The position numbers and the translations under genes were made by a program. A stretch of 32,027 bases of DNA from Isosphaeraceae bacterium. Its GTDB lineage: Bacteria; Planctomycetota; Planctomycetia; Isosphaerales; Isosphaeraceae. The stretch lies in NCBI GenBank assembly GCA_025356435.1, contig JANXSY010000209.1:1-32027 (forward strand), in the 5' to 3' direction. Under the pieces are notes generated by a model, which was not told the DNA's origin, searched no databases, and saw only the letters and a program-made list of their open reading frames with translations. Positions 16,121 to 24,636 of this stretch are shown piece after piece; position 1 is the stretch's first letter; each line of letters opens with the position of its first letter.

Positions 16121-16157
16121 CGGATGTGGGGACAGGCTCAATCATCCCAATATCGTC

Positions 16158-16622
16158 TCACCGCGACCCCACGTCCCGGCTCGCGACCTCGAAGTCGGCG
16201 AGATAGGCGAGGGTGCGTTCGAGTTGATTGTTGAGGTGGCGGACCCGCAGGAGGCTTCGGACCCGGCAGAGCAGCTCGACTTTATTCACCGGCTTTGAGA
16301 GGAAGTCGTCGGTGCCGGCCTGAACGCCCCGGTCGTAGTCGGACGTCTCGTTAAGCGCGGTGACCATCAAAATCATCAGGTCACGGGTTTCGGGATTGGC
16401 GCGGATCTTTCGGCAGACTTCGAAGCCTGAGAGCCGGGGCATCATCACGTCGAGCAGCAGGAGGTCGGGCCGAAACGAGTCGACCTTCAAGAGAGTGTCT
16501 TCGCCATCGACGGCGGTCTCGGTCACGCACTCGATGTCGGCGAGATACGCTTCGAGCAACTCGACGTTTTGAGGATTGTCGTCGGCGATCAGGATTTTCG
16601 GTGGGCCTTTGGGTGAATCCAA
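16158..16622 (-). CDS. Single-domain response regulator (receiver protein)
   Basis: 154 residues. One REC domain spans 9-125 with the acidic pair D14 and D15 in ILIADDNPQNVELLEAYL, the phosphoacceptor D58 in LLLLDVMMPRLSG, T88 in ILMVTALNE and K110 in FLSKPVNKVELLCRV. A short coiled helix (VRHLNNQLERTLAYLADFE) ends the protein, with no output domain. The layout resembles DivK or the receivers of PleD-type proteins; the signal would pass by protein contact. No histidine kinase is nearby. The start is uncertain: the frame's apparent start is TTG at 16622, with CGGAGCG just upstream. An ATG at 16692 in another frame gives an alternative N-terminus that would need a frameshift. Confidence 0.88.
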   Translation of the reverse strand: MDSPKGPPKILIADDNPQNVELLEAYLADIECVTETAVDGEDTLLKVDSFRPDLLLLDVMMPRLSGFEVCRKIRANPETRDLMILMVTALNETSDYDRGVQAGTDDFLSKPVNKVELLCRVRSLLRVRHLNNQLERTLAYLADFEVASRDVGSR

Positions 16623-17031
16623 GGCGTCGCTCCGGTCGCTCGGTTCGGGTGAAGGCGTGGTTCGCCGATCGAGCAGGATCGGTCTCGCTCATTCTTCTAT
16701 CTTACTCGTCGGACCGGACGGCCGGAACGGGAATCGTGAAATCGGCCAGAAGGGCACGCTTCGCCTTGCCCAATTCCACCAACCCGCTGACCTCACCTGC
16801 CGACCGCCCCCCGATCGGTTTGACTCTCGCCGAGACGTGGTCGATATTTCAGATGTCGGGGTAGATTCTGGTGAGCGAGGTCGTCTTGCCGGCGGAATCG
16901 GGATCTGATAAGGTTCCCGCGCCTGTCGGCCCGAACTCCCACCCGCGTCTACGTCCCGGCCTTGGTCTCGGTCCGTTTTCTGCGCCGATGATCGTCTGTT
17001 TTGCGGACGAAAATCGGGGAGGTCTCGCGTC
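16623..17031. other. Divergent intergenic region between receiver and lipoprotein genes
   Basis: About 410 bp. It should hold the promoters of both flanking genes. The part nearest the receiver gene (to about 16700) may code for an N-terminal extension of that protein, as noted in its entry. I see no terminator, repeat or RNA gene. Confidence 0.5.
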
Positions 17032-18174
17032 ATGGCGTCTCGTCCATCCCTTCTCGCCTTGTTGCTCGGCGGGGTTGCGTCCCTCAGCGGCTGCCACGCC
17101 GGTGGGGTTGGCAACCTCGCTGCGAAGCCCGAGCCGAGTCTGACGAAGGTCTCGCTCACGGCCACCGAGGCGATCGAGAAGCATAACCTCAACGCCGCGC
17201 GCATCCAGTCGCTCGAAGCCCGTCCGAGGATCACCGTCTCGTCGGCCTCGGTGAACGGGACGGTCGACGGCCGGATGGCGATGGAGCGTCCCAAGAATTT
17301 CAAGCTCCAGATGCTCGGCCCGATGAAAACCCCGGCGGCCGACATCGGCTCGAACGCCGACGAGTTCTGGTTCTGGACCAAGGGCGGCCGGGGCAGTAAA
17401 GATAACGCCATCCTCGTCTGCTCTTACGACGACCTCGAACGCACGACCCTCTCGGCCGCGTTCCAGCCCGAATGGGTGATCGAGGCGATGGGACTCCGCT
17501 CGATCAGCCGCGAAGAGGCCGCGGCGATGACCTCTAAGCAGGGCGATACCTACGGCACGATCAAGCTCACCTCGGTCCGGCGCGGAAATGGCGGCGACTC
17601 GCTCACCAAGGAGACGATCATCGACCCGTCAGGCCAGATCAGAGAGCACCGACTCTTCCAGGGCGAGGGGCCGAGGAAGAGACTCATCGCCCAGGCGGAG
17701 GTCATGGAATATCGCCCTTACAAGGTCGACGCCAACGACTCGGTCAACCTGCCGTATCGGTTCAAGCTCGACTGGATGCGAGAACAATTGAGCCTGGATA
17801 TCGTGCTCGATTCCCCGAAGATCAACCCCCAGTGGAACCAGGACGACCGCCAGACGCGATTCAGCGAGCCTGAGATCCCCGGCTCGAAGCGAGTGAACCT
17901 TGCTGACTACGCCCCTGGCCAGGGCAAGGCCCCCGCGCGAGCCTCGGCCGACCCTCTCCCTTCACTGCCCACCCCCAGAACGCGCAATAGCCGCTCGGCC
18001 CCCACGCCGGGGGGGAACATCCGCCTCGGATCGCCCGAGCCATTCGGTGTCGAAGGGGCCAGCCTTGCCCCGAGCGAGCCGGTCGCCCTCACCGCTGACT
18101 TGCGTGATCAGCCGAACGGGAGTGCACTCGACCAGGTCGTCCGGCCGGGAATTCCCCGGCCGGTGGATCAGTAA
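17032..18174 (+). CDS. Lipoprotein of unknown function, LolA-like
   Basis: 380 residues, ATG preceded by GGGAGGTCTCGCGTC. The N-terminus is a lipoprotein signal: hydrophobic residues 6-18, then lipobox LSGC with C21. The middle (about 45-285) has strands reminiscent of LolA/DUF4292-type lipid-binding folds: RITVSSASVNGTVDGRMAMERPKNFKLQ, DEFWFWTKGG, GTIKLTSVRR, REHRLFQGEG and LPYRFKLDW. The last 90 residues are proline-, serine- and glycine-rich and probably disordered. It would sit in a membrane facing the periplasm. Proteins of this shape are common in planctomycetes and are uncharacterised. It converges on the sigma factor gene with only 22 bp between the two stops. Confidence 0.78.
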   Translation: MASRPSLLALLLGGVASLSGCHAGGVGNLAAKPEPSLTKVSLTATEAIEKHNLNAARIQSLEARPRITVSSASVNGTVDGRMAMERPKNFKLQMLGPMKTPAADIGSNADEFWFWTKGGRGSKDNAILVCSYDDLERTTLSAAFQPEWVIEAMGLRSISREEAAAMTSKQGDTYGTIKLTSVRRGNGGDSLTKETIIDPSGQIREHRLFQGEGPRKRLIAQAEVMEYRPYKVDANDSVNLPYRFKLDWMREQLSLDIVLDSPKINPQWNQDDRQTRFSEPEIPGSKRVNLADYAPGQGKAPARASADPLPSLPTPRTRNSRSAPTPGGNIRLGSPEPFGVEGASLAPSEPVALTADLRDQPNGSALDQVVRPGIPRPVDQ

Positions 18175-18196
18175 GGTCGATCATCTTCGACTCGCC

Positions 18197-18772
18197 TCAC
18201 ACCCTCTGCTCGGCCGCCCGTCTGAGGTTCTGTCTCGCCTTGGCGAGAATTGGGCCGACAGAGTTCTCGGGGATTCCGAGCTGCTTGCCGATCTGGCGAT
18301 AGTTGAGGAACTTGAGGTGATAGAGCCGGACGACGTTTGCCTCGCGCTCGTCGAGTTCGGCCAGCATCCGTTCCACCTCATCGGCGGCGGCGACCGGCTC
18401 AGCCTCGGCTGATCCGTCGTTGGCGACCGCTTCGCGATGGGCGTGGGCATGCCCAAGCTCCGCTTCGCGGAAGCGTTTCACGACCTCCTTGACGCAGATC
18501 CGGCGGGCGATCACCGTCAGATAGGTCGGGAGCGAGCTTGTCCCTTTAAATCGGCGCAGGATGTCGTAGTTATCGTCTACGATCGCGAGGAAGACCTCGG
18601 CGGCGGTATCCTCGATGTCGGCCGCAGATAAGACCAGACTTCGGGCGTGCGCCACGTGATGAATCACATGGTAAATCAGGCCCATATAGCGGTCGACGAA
18701 GTCGGTCCAGGCCCCAGGCTCGTGACGGAGGCAGCGGTCGATCAGGTCGCGGTCAATCTCGCGAAGAGGCAC
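18197..18772 (-). CDS. ECF-like RNA polymerase sigma factor
   Basis: 191 residues from a GTG at 18772, with GGGAGG 7 nt upstream. Region sigma2 covers about 20-105: FVDRYMGLIYHVIHHV, DIEDTAAEVFLAIVDD and FKGTSSLPTYLTVIARRICVKEVVKR, the -10-recognition helix. An acidic, alanine-rich linker (118-132) leads to sigma4 at 132-188, with the helix-turn-helix YRQIGKQLGIPENSVGPILAKARQNLRR. It directs RNA polymerase to a specific promoter set. No anti-sigma factor gene with a membrane segment is adjacent, so its control is unclear. It lies 152 bp downstream of the aminotransferase gene on the same strand and may have its own promoter there. Confidence 0.9.
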   Translation of the reverse strand: MPLREIDRDLIDRCLRHEPGAWTDFVDRYMGLIYHVIHHVAHARSLVLSAADIEDTAAEVFLAIVDDNYDILRRFKGTSSLPTYLTVIARRICVKEVVKRFREAELGHAHAHREAVANDGSAEAEPVAAADEVERMLAELDEREANVVRLYHLKFLNYRQIGKQLGIPENSVGPILAKARQNLRRAAEQRV

Positions 18773-18924
18773 GACGAAACCTCCCTAGCCGAACAAGCAA
18801 ACCGTGCAGTTTCGTGCGGGAGTGTTTGAGTGTCACCCGGCTGCGACGGACTCCGTCCTATTGACTAATCTTACTACGCCAGACCGCAAGGGCAAGCACG
18901 ATTCCGATTGTCGAAGGACCCTGT

Positions 18925-20118
18925 CTAATCTTTGAGAAAAACTTCGAGCGCGTCGAAGCCGCGTCCGAGGGTCTTGAGGTCGGTCGCAAACGAAAGCCGG
19001 GCATAGCCTTCGGTACCGAATGCCGATCCCATAACGAGGGCAACATGGACGGCGGCAAGCGCGGTGAGGCAGAAGTCGGTTGAGTCGGTGATGACCTTCC
19101 CTCCGAGTGTCCGGCCGAAGTGCTTCGACACGTTCATGAAGGCGTAGAAGGCCCCCCCGGGGGCGACGCACGTCACGTCGTGGAGCAGTGCGACCCGTTT
19201 CAGCACATACGCCCGTCGTTCGGCGAAGTGGCCGAGCATCTCGGCGACCGAATCCTGCGGCCCGGCGACCGCTTCGAGCGCGGCCCACTGGCTGACGGAG
19301 CAGGGGTTGCTCGTCTCCTGGCTCTGGATGTCGCCCATGAACTTCGAGATCGGCTCCGACGCGACGGCCCAGCCGATCCGCCAGCCGGTCATGGCGTAGG
19401 TCTTGCTCACGCCCGAGATCGTGACCGTGCGCTCGGCCAGGCCCGGCCGAAGCGTGGCGAAGCAGGTCGGCTCGGCACCGTCATACGTGAGCTGTTCGTA
19501 GATTTCATCGGAGATCACGCCGGCACTCGTGCCGAGCACGGCATCCGCCAGCGCTTCGAGTTCGCCTCGGCTGTAGACCACGCCCGTCGGGTTTGACGGG
19601 CTGTTGAGCATGAGCAACTTCGTTCGGGGCGTCACCGCCGCGAGGAACGCCTCGGGCGAGAGCTTGAAGCCGCTCTCTTCGGTGGTCGAAATGACCACGG
19701 GAGTCGCGCCTGTGAGCTTGACGAGGTCGGCATAGCTCACCCAGTACGGGGCGGGGATAATCACTTCATCGCCCGGCCCGGTCAGAGCCATCAGCGCGTT
19801 GTGTAGCGACTGTTTCGCTCCGTTCGACACCACGACCTGAGCCGCCTGGGTAGGCAGTCCGATTTTATTTGTGTAATGGTCGGCGATCGCCTGCCGCAGC
19901 TCGGGGATACCGGCGGGGGGAGTGTAGTGGGTCTTTCCCGACCGGATAGCCTGGAAGGCGGCTTCCTGGATATTCTCCGGCGTGTTGAAGTCGGGCTCCC
20001 CCAGGGCGAAGTCAAGGACGTCGATCCCCTTTACCTTGAGCCGTTTGGCCTCGGCCGCCATCGCCAGGGTCGCTGAAGGGGCAATCAACTTCGAACGCTC
20101 GGCCAGAGTCAACGCCAT
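18925..20118 (-). CDS. Class I pyridoxal-phosphate aminotransferase (aspartate-type)
   Basis: 397 residues from the ATG at 20118 (GGGGAG 9 nt upstream). An in-frame TTG three codons earlier is possible but less likely. The fold type I motifs are LGEPDFNTPENI, KTHYTPPAGIPELRQAI, SNGAKQSLHNAL, PAPYWVSYADL, NSPSNPTGVVYS, SDEIYEQLTYDG, and SGVSKTYAMTGWRIGW with the PLP lysine K239. A C-terminal arginine lies in YARLSFATD. This is the aspartate/prephenate aminotransferase (subgroup I-beta) pattern. It transfers the amino group of aspartate, or glutamate, to 2-oxoacids in the cytoplasm. Whether it also acts on prephenate cannot be read from the sequence. Neighbours give no pathway hint. Confidence 0.92.
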   Translation of the reverse strand: MALTLAERSKLIAPSATLAMAAEAKRLKVKGIDVLDFALGEPDFNTPENIQEAAFQAIRSGKTHYTPPAGIPELRQAIADHYTNKIGLPTQAAQVVVSNGAKQSLHNALMALTGPGDEVIIPAPYWVSYADLVKLTGATPVVISTTEESGFKLSPEAFLAAVTPRTKLLMLNSPSNPTGVVYSRGELEALADAVLGTSAGVISDEIYEQLTYDGAEPTCFATLRPGLAERTVTISGVSKTYAMTGWRIGWAVASEPISKFMGDIQSQETSNPCSVSQWAALEAVAGPQDSVAEMLGHFAERRAYVLKRVALLHDVTCVAPGGAFYAFMNVSKHFGRTLGGKVITDSTDFCLTALAAVHVALVMGSAFGTEGYARLSFATDLKTLGRGFDALEVFLKD

Positions 20119-20501
20119 CGAACCCAACTCCCCACGACGACCGCGTGACCGATCCTCGGCCCGTTGCGATCACGTCAAAAAACCCCAAACGACGACACCC
20201 ATCAAGCTTAGCAAATTCGCCTCTCGGCGTCACGTCTGGGGTTGGCGTGATGCATGAGGATTGCCAGGTCCATTTTCTGCCGAGAGAGAGCTGTTTCAAT
20301 GGGGTGGCCTCGGTTCAAGATCCAGAATGGTGAGGCGAGAGAAGACAGCCCACTCGTGCGGAAGTCGTTCTTCACTGGTTCAAGAACTGGTGCCACCCGA
20401 CTGATCTATGCCCCCATTCACCTTTCTGCTACTTTCGCCGGTCGCCCTCGCACCTGACGGTCGGGGGCAGATCCTGAACGGAATTCGGGAGGAGGTCGCT
20501 G
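20119..20501. other. Divergent intergenic region between aminotransferase and TIGR03009-like genes
   Basis: About 380 bp that must contain the promoters of both genes. No protein-coding frame is convincing. The main content is copy B of the dispersed hairpin repeat (20268-20406). The last 20 bp carry GGGAGGAGG as the ribosome site for the gene at 20502. Confidence 0.6.
20268..20406 (+). repeat. Dispersed hairpin-forming repeat, copy B
   Basis: The order of blocks matches copy A at 2548-2649 read on the opposite strand: CCATTTTCTGCCGAGAGAGAG, GGGTGGCCTCGGTTCAAGA, a variable centre of about 50 nt, then GGTTCAAGAACTGGTGCC. The arms are imperfect inverted copies (GGTGGC...GCCACC), so the RNA or single strand could fold. 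It has no coding frame and no terminator T-run. Confidence 0.55.
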
Positions 20502-21410
20502 ATGCGACGGATCGCAGAGACTTTGGTCACGCTCATCGCCACGGCCGGCGTGACGTCGGTCGCCTTGGGCCAGGCACCGCCGCCGCGACGTCCCGCTGCT
20601 TCGTCCACACCGAAGGCGGCAGCCGCGCCGGTCCTCAGCCCAGCTGAAGAGGCCGCCAAGCGCGAAGAGATGCAGAAACTGCTCGCCCTTTGGGAGAAGC
20701 AGAGCGCCCTGCTGACAACCCTCGACGTCGCCTTCACCCGGCTCGATACCGCGCCAGCCTGGAATGAAAAGATTAAGTACGGCGGCCGGGCCTATCTCCA
20801 GAGCCCGAACCTCGCCTGCCTCCACTTCCAGAAGTACGACGAGAAGCCCGGCGAGAAGCCGAAGCTGGTCGAGCACGAGCGGATCGTCGTCACCGGTAAG
20901 GAAGTGCTCCAATACGACTACGAGACCAAGCAGATTTTCCGATTCCCGCTCGACAAGCAGGAACGGAAGAAGGCGCTCCAGGAGGGTCCGCTCCCCTTCC
21001 TGTTCAACATGAAGGCCGCCGAGGCGAAAGATCGCTACGGGATGACGCTGATGAATCAGGACGAAAAGTCCTACCTCATCGCCATCGTGCCGCACACCGA
21101 AAATGACCGGGAAGTCTTCAGCCAGGCGTTCCTCCTGCTCAACAAGACGACGTTCTTGCCCGACCGGCTCATGCTGCTCTCACCCAACGGCAAAGACAAG
21201 CAAGACTACGTCTTTAGCGGGATCAAGACCAACGGCCAGATCAATCCCCAGTTCTTCCAGGGCCTCACGATCAAGGGCTGGAAACTGGTCGATAACCCCG
21301 CCCCAAACCAGGCGGCCCAACGCGCTCCGGCCGCGGGCGCGGCGGCCCCGCCGGCCGGTCGTCCCCAGATGGGACAGGGCGCGGCCCGTCAGCCGAAGCG
21401 GAATCAGTAG
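20502..21410 (+). CDS. TIGR03009-like secreted protein
   Basis: 302 residues; GGGAGGAGG lies just upstream of the ATG. A signal peptide (MRRIAETLVTLIATAGVTSVALG, cleavage near ALGQA) is followed by a proline- and alanine-rich linker (25-50). The domain at about 52-265 begins LLALWEKQSALLTTLDVAFTR and continues with GGRAYLQSPNLACLHFQK, EVLQYDYETKQIFRFPL, GPLPFLFNMKAAEAKDRY, FLLLNKTTFLPDRLMLLSPNGKDKQDYVF and QGLTIKGWKLVD. This is the planctomycete-specific TIGR03009 pattern, similar in strand order to LolA-type outer-membrane lipoprotein carriers. The C-terminus (270-302) is alanine-, proline- and glutamine-rich. It is exported; its function is unknown. A hairpin follows, so it is probably separate from the NfeD genes. 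Confidence 0.85.
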   Translation: MRRIAETLVTLIATAGVTSVALGQAPPPRRPAASSTPKAAAAPVLSPAEEAAKREEMQKLLALWEKQSALLTTLDVAFTRLDTAPAWNEKIKYGGRAYLQSPNLACLHFQKYDEKPGEKPKLVEHERIVVTGKEVLQYDYETKQIFRFPLDKQERKKALQEGPLPFLFNMKAAEAKDRYGMTLMNQDEKSYLIAIVPHTENDREVFSQAFLLLNKTTFLPDRLMLLSPNGKDKQDYVFSGIKTNGQINPQFFQGLTIKGWKLVDNPAPNQAAQRAPAAGAAAPPAGRPQMGQGAARQPKRNQ

Positions 21411-21441
21411 GCAACGACCCGAAGGCGGGACGCGACAATCG

Positions 21442-21480
21442 TAGGGCCGTCCGGTGGATTTGACCCCTCCGAACGGCCTA
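21442..21480. terminator. Possible hairpin terminator after the TIGR03009-like gene
   Basis: TAGGGCCGTCCGG pairs with CCGAACGGCCTA apart from a bulge and one mismatch. It starts about 30 bp after the stop. No T-run follows, so termination would need Rho or another factor. Confidence 0.4.
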
Positions 21481-21659
21481 CGTGCTGCGCTGAGGTTTGA
21501 CGGTGGTTTACCCCAGGCTTATAATCCCCTCAGGAAGGCCGAAGCCCAGATCGGGCTACGGGCGTCTGAGGGCACTTTATGGCCACCGACGCTCGCACGA
21601 TCGCGACGGACCTAACCCGGTCCTCTGGTCGCGGCCTGCCTTCGGAGGGAGTCCGAACC

Positions 21660-23858
21660 GTGAAGACCGGCCCGCACCGTCCTCGCATCCTCGGGTTCGA
21701 CCTGCGTCTCCTGACGTTCGCCTTCGCACTCAACTGGCTCGGCTCGGGTTCCGTCGCCCGAGGCCAGGCCCCCGACACCGTGCCGGGCCAGCGGTTCCTC
21801 ATTGAGGAGCCGATCACCAGTGAATTCCTGACGCAGATCAAGGCGGCGGCCAAGCTGCTGATCTCCCGCGCCACGACCGACGAGCAGCGACCCGTGCTCG
21901 TCTTCGAGTTCCGCCCCGGCAAGTCTCGGCCCGGCGGCTCGGAGTTTGGCTCGGCCTATGATCTTGCGAACGTGATCGCCAACGACCTCGCGGGGGCACG
22001 CAAGACCGTCGCCTATATCCCCGAGCCACTCAAAGGCTACGCCGTCCTTCCCGCGCTCGCCTGCGACGAGATCGTCATGGGCACGCGGGCCACGCTCGGG
22101 CCGATCACTCCTGAGGGGCAGTCGGTGAACGCCGGGTTCCGTGAACTCGTCAAGAACCTTGCCATCCATAAGGGCCGAGAGCCCGGTCTCTTCCTCGGCC
22201 TTCTCGATCGTGACCTCGACCTCCGCGTCGTCCGCACCGCCGACAAACAGGTCCATTATCTCCTCGCCGACGAGCTGGCTGACTTCTCCAAGACGCACCA
22301 GATCATCGAGAACAACTCGGCCTGGGAAGGCACCCAGCGAGGCCTCCTTCTCGCCTCCAGGGCGCGTGAACAGGGTTTCACCAAGCTCCTCTCCGACGAC
22401 ATCTTGGAGGTGTTCAGCACCTACCGAATCGCGACCTCAGGGATCGCCAATGATCCATCGCTGCTCTCCGAGCCGAAGGCGGTCTGGATCAAGGTCGAGG
22501 GCCAGATCAACGCGATCAAGGAGCGGTTCATCGCGCAGCGGGTCCAGAAGGCGCGGAATGAGGGGGTCAACCTCATCTTCTTCGAGATCAACAGCGCGGG
22601 GGGGATCGACCTCGCCGCCAGCAATATCGCGCAGCTCCTCTCCGAGTTGAAAGACGTCAAGACGATCGCCTACATCGACGACCGCGCGACCGGGGTTGCC
22701 GCGCTCATCCCGCTGGCCTGCGACGACATCGTCTTCCGCAAGAACGCTCGGATGGGCAACGTGACCAGCATCCTCGCGGGAGGAGAGAACGGCGTCCTGC
22801 TCTCGCCGGGGCAGGTGGCGACACTGACCAGCCGGGCCTCGTCGCTCGCCAACGCTAAGGGCCACCCCGTCGCGATTGCCGCCGCGATGGTCGATCCGAG
22901 TGCTGTCGTCGTCTCGGCAAAAGACTCGAAGACCGGGGCGTCTGGCTTCTATCTTCAGTCGCAGATCGACTCCGAACCCGGCCGTTATCTCGACCCGACC
23001 AAGATCAAAGACGCCGGCCAGGTGCTCACGCTGACCTCCGAAGAGGCGGTCGGATACGGCCTGGCGCAGCGAGTCTCTGACGAGGAAGACCTCAAGGGAC
23101 TCTACAGGCTTCGGGGCAAGACGATCCGCGTCGATGGCCCGACCTGGGTCGACGGGCTGATCCAGACGCTGAACGAGCCATTCATCAGCGGCATCCTGCT
23201 GTTCGTCGGCATCTTCATGCTGATTATCGAGATCAAGATGCCCGGCGTTGGCCTGCCGGCGATCACCTCGGTCTTGGCCTTCACGCTCTTCTTCTGGAGC
23301 CGGTTCCTGAGCGGGACGGCCGACCAGTTGGAGATCCTCCTTTTCATCGTCGGGATCATCTGCCTCGGGCTTGAGCTGTTCGTCTTCCCCGGCTTCGGCG
23401 TGTTCGGGATCAGCGGCGTCTTGCTCATCCTGACCTCGATCGTGATGGCGAGCCACACCTTCATCTGGCCGACCCAGGAATACGAATACCGCCAGATGAT
23501 GAACACTCTGTTTCAGGTTACTGGCGTGCTCATCTCCGTCGGAGTCGGCGTAGCGGTCGTCGGTCGGTTCCTGCCGTCGATCCCGCTCTTCAACAAGCTG
23601 ATCCTCAAGCCCGAGTCGTGGGACGGCTTCGACCCTGACGACCCGACCGCAAAGCCGAACTTTCATGGAGAGTCGACGCTCTCGTTCCTCATCGGCGAGA
23701 CGGGCCGAACGACGACGATCCTTCGGCCTGCGGGGAAGGCCCGATTCGGAGAATTGCTCGTCGATGTCTCGGCAGACGGGTTTTACCTCGAACCCGACAC
23801 GCCGGTCGAGGTGATCGACGTCCAGGGGGCGCGGGTCATCGTCCGCCCGCTGCGGTGA
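21660..23858 (+). CDS. Long NfeD-family membrane protein, ClpP-like domains apparently inactive
   Basis: 732 residues from GTG 21660. I prefer this to the ATG at 21579 because GGAGGGA lies 9 nt upstream and a signal sequence then begins at once (LLTFAFALNWLGSGSVARGQ). Two ClpP-like domains follow (about 45-190 and 270-500). In the second, AYIDDRATGVAALIPLACDDI aligns without gaps to the family segment that carries the catalytic serine in SAGAYI; the serine position is G345 here. In the first, AYIPEPLKGYAVLPALACDEI gives G126 at the same place. So both copies look proteolytically dead, pending a real alignment. The C-terminal third has several membrane helices (ILLFVGIFMLIIEIKMPG, LLFIVGIICLGLELFVFPG, VSGVLLILTSIVMAS-like) and a final OB-fold-like region. 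It partners FloA in membrane microdomains by family knowledge. Confidence 0.85.
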   Translation: MKTGPHRPRILGFDLRLLTFAFALNWLGSGSVARGQAPDTVPGQRFLIEEPITSEFLTQIKAAAKLLISRATTDEQRPVLVFEFRPGKSRPGGSEFGSAYDLANVIANDLAGARKTVAYIPEPLKGYAVLPALACDEIVMGTRATLGPITPEGQSVNAGFRELVKNLAIHKGREPGLFLGLLDRDLDLRVVRTADKQVHYLLADELADFSKTHQIIENNSAWEGTQRGLLLASRAREQGFTKLLSDDILEVFSTYRIATSGIANDPSLLSEPKAVWIKVEGQINAIKERFIAQRVQKARNEGVNLIFFEINSAGGIDLAASNIAQLLSELKDVKTIAYIDDRATGVAALIPLACDDIVFRKNARMGNVTSILAGGENGVLLSPGQVATLTSRASSLANAKGHPVAIAAAMVDPSAVVVSAKDSKTGASGFYLQSQIDSEPGRYLDPTKIKDAGQVLTLTSEEAVGYGLAQRVSDEEDLKGLYRLRGKTIRVDGPTWVDGLIQTLNEPFISGILLFVGIFMLIIEIKMPGVGLPAITSVLAFTLFFWSRFLSGTADQLEILLFIVGIICLGLELFVFPGFGVFGISGVLLILTSIVMASHTFIWPTQEYEYRQMMNTLFQVTGVLISVGVGVAVVGRFLPSIPLFNKLILKPESWDGFDPDDPTAKPNFHGESTLSFLIGETGRTTTILRPAGKARFGELLVDVSADGFYLEPDTPVEVIDVQGARVIVRPLR

Positions 23859-23983
23859 GGGAAGCAGATCGCCCCCTGGTTAAGGGCTTCCCGTGGTCTT
23901 ACACTAACAGAATGATCTCGGCTGCCGACGATCCTCGCTCCCGCGAAGGTCTTCGCCATCTTGGCCCGGTGTGTAGAGGCTCC

Positions 23984-24502
23984 ATGAGTTACTTAATGTG
24001 GCCTTTGCTCCTGTTGGCTCTCGGGCTGATTCTGCTGATCGCCGAGGCATTCATCCCGTCCGGGGGCTTGATCGGCATCTTGGCGATCGGCTGCCTCGGA
24101 GTGAGCCTCTATCAGGCGTTCAACGTACCCAGCTCTCCCGGTCTTGGCTGGAAGTTCGTCGTGGCGGAGTTGGTCCTGATTCCGGTCGCAATGGTCGGCG
24201 CGATTCAGCTCTGGCCCCGGACCCCCCTGGCACGCCGAATCTTCCTGCCGCCCCCGGCCCAGGAAGATATCGACACCGCGCACAGCCAGCAGCGGTTCGA
24301 TCATCTCATGGGCGAATTCGGACGCGCGCTCACACCGCTCCGGCCGTCGGGTCTGGTCGACTTCGAAGGCCGACGCCTCGACGCGATGGCCGAAGAGGGC
24401 CTGATCGCCGCCGGTTCGCTCGTCCGCGCGGTGCGGGTCCAGTCAGGGATCTTGATCGTCCGCAAGGCCGACGACCAGGCGCTCGGTTCGATCGACGTCT
24501 AA
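23984..24502 (+). CDS. Short NfeD-family protein
   Basis: 172 residues from the ATG at 23984, with TAGAGG just upstream. An in-frame ATG at 23855 overlaps the previous stop but adds a non-family leader. Residues 3-70 contain two or three membrane segments (MWPLLLLALGLILLIAEAFIPSG, LIGILAIGCLGVSLYQAF and FVVAELVLIPVAMVGAIQLW). A cytoplasmic or periplasmic loop leads to the OB-fold domain at about 112-170 (ALTPLRPSGLVDFEGRRLDAMAEEGLI...VQSGILIVRKADD). Short NfeD proteins lack the protease half and are found beside flotillin genes. It lies 125 bp after the long NfeD gene and 134 bp before floA on the same strand. Confidence 0.85.
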   Translation: MSYLMWPLLLLALGLILLIAEAFIPSGGLIGILAIGCLGVSLYQAFNVPSSPGLGWKFVVAELVLIPVAMVGAIQLWPRTPLARRIFLPPPAQEDIDTAHSQQRFDHLMGEFGRALTPLRPSGLVDFEGRRLDAMAEEGLIAAGSLVRAVRVQSGILIVRKADDQALGSIDV

Positions 24503-24536
24503 TGTCTCGTGACCCCGGCCGAAGACTCAGATAACG

Positions 24537-24552
24537 ACGCGACCGGTCGCGT
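24537..24552. promoter_or_regulatory. 16-bp perfect palindrome upstream of floA
   Basis: ACGCGACCGGTCGCGT is fully self-complementary and lies 85 bp upstream of the floA ATG, between the short NfeD stop and floA. It could be a dimeric regulator site or a restriction-type palindrome by chance. Confidence 0.35.
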
Positions 24553-24636
24553 GGCCCTTGACCCGCGACGCGATCTCGTTCCAATAGGCAGAATCCAACG
24601 GTCAAAGAGAATCAACCTCTAACGAGAGACTTCCCC

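Larger units (their letters stand above)
15493..16157. other. Intergenic region with possible decayed gene and micro-ORF
   Basis: About 665 bp with no intact recognisable gene. The minus strand carries protein-like fragments in three frames at 15824-16120 and a 20-codon hydrophobic micro-ORF at 15505-15567, both listed separately. The centre (about 15640-15780) has several short GC-rich inverted segments around CGCGG and CCGCGG but no convincing terminator. Plus-strand frames look like shadows. Confidence 0.5.

Noticed and set aside
20302..20400. Possible tRNA, because of GGTTCAAGATCC and GGTTCAAGAACTGG
   Set aside because: The flanking bases do not form a T-stem, and no acceptor or anticodon arm can be built; the motif belongs to the hairpin repeat.
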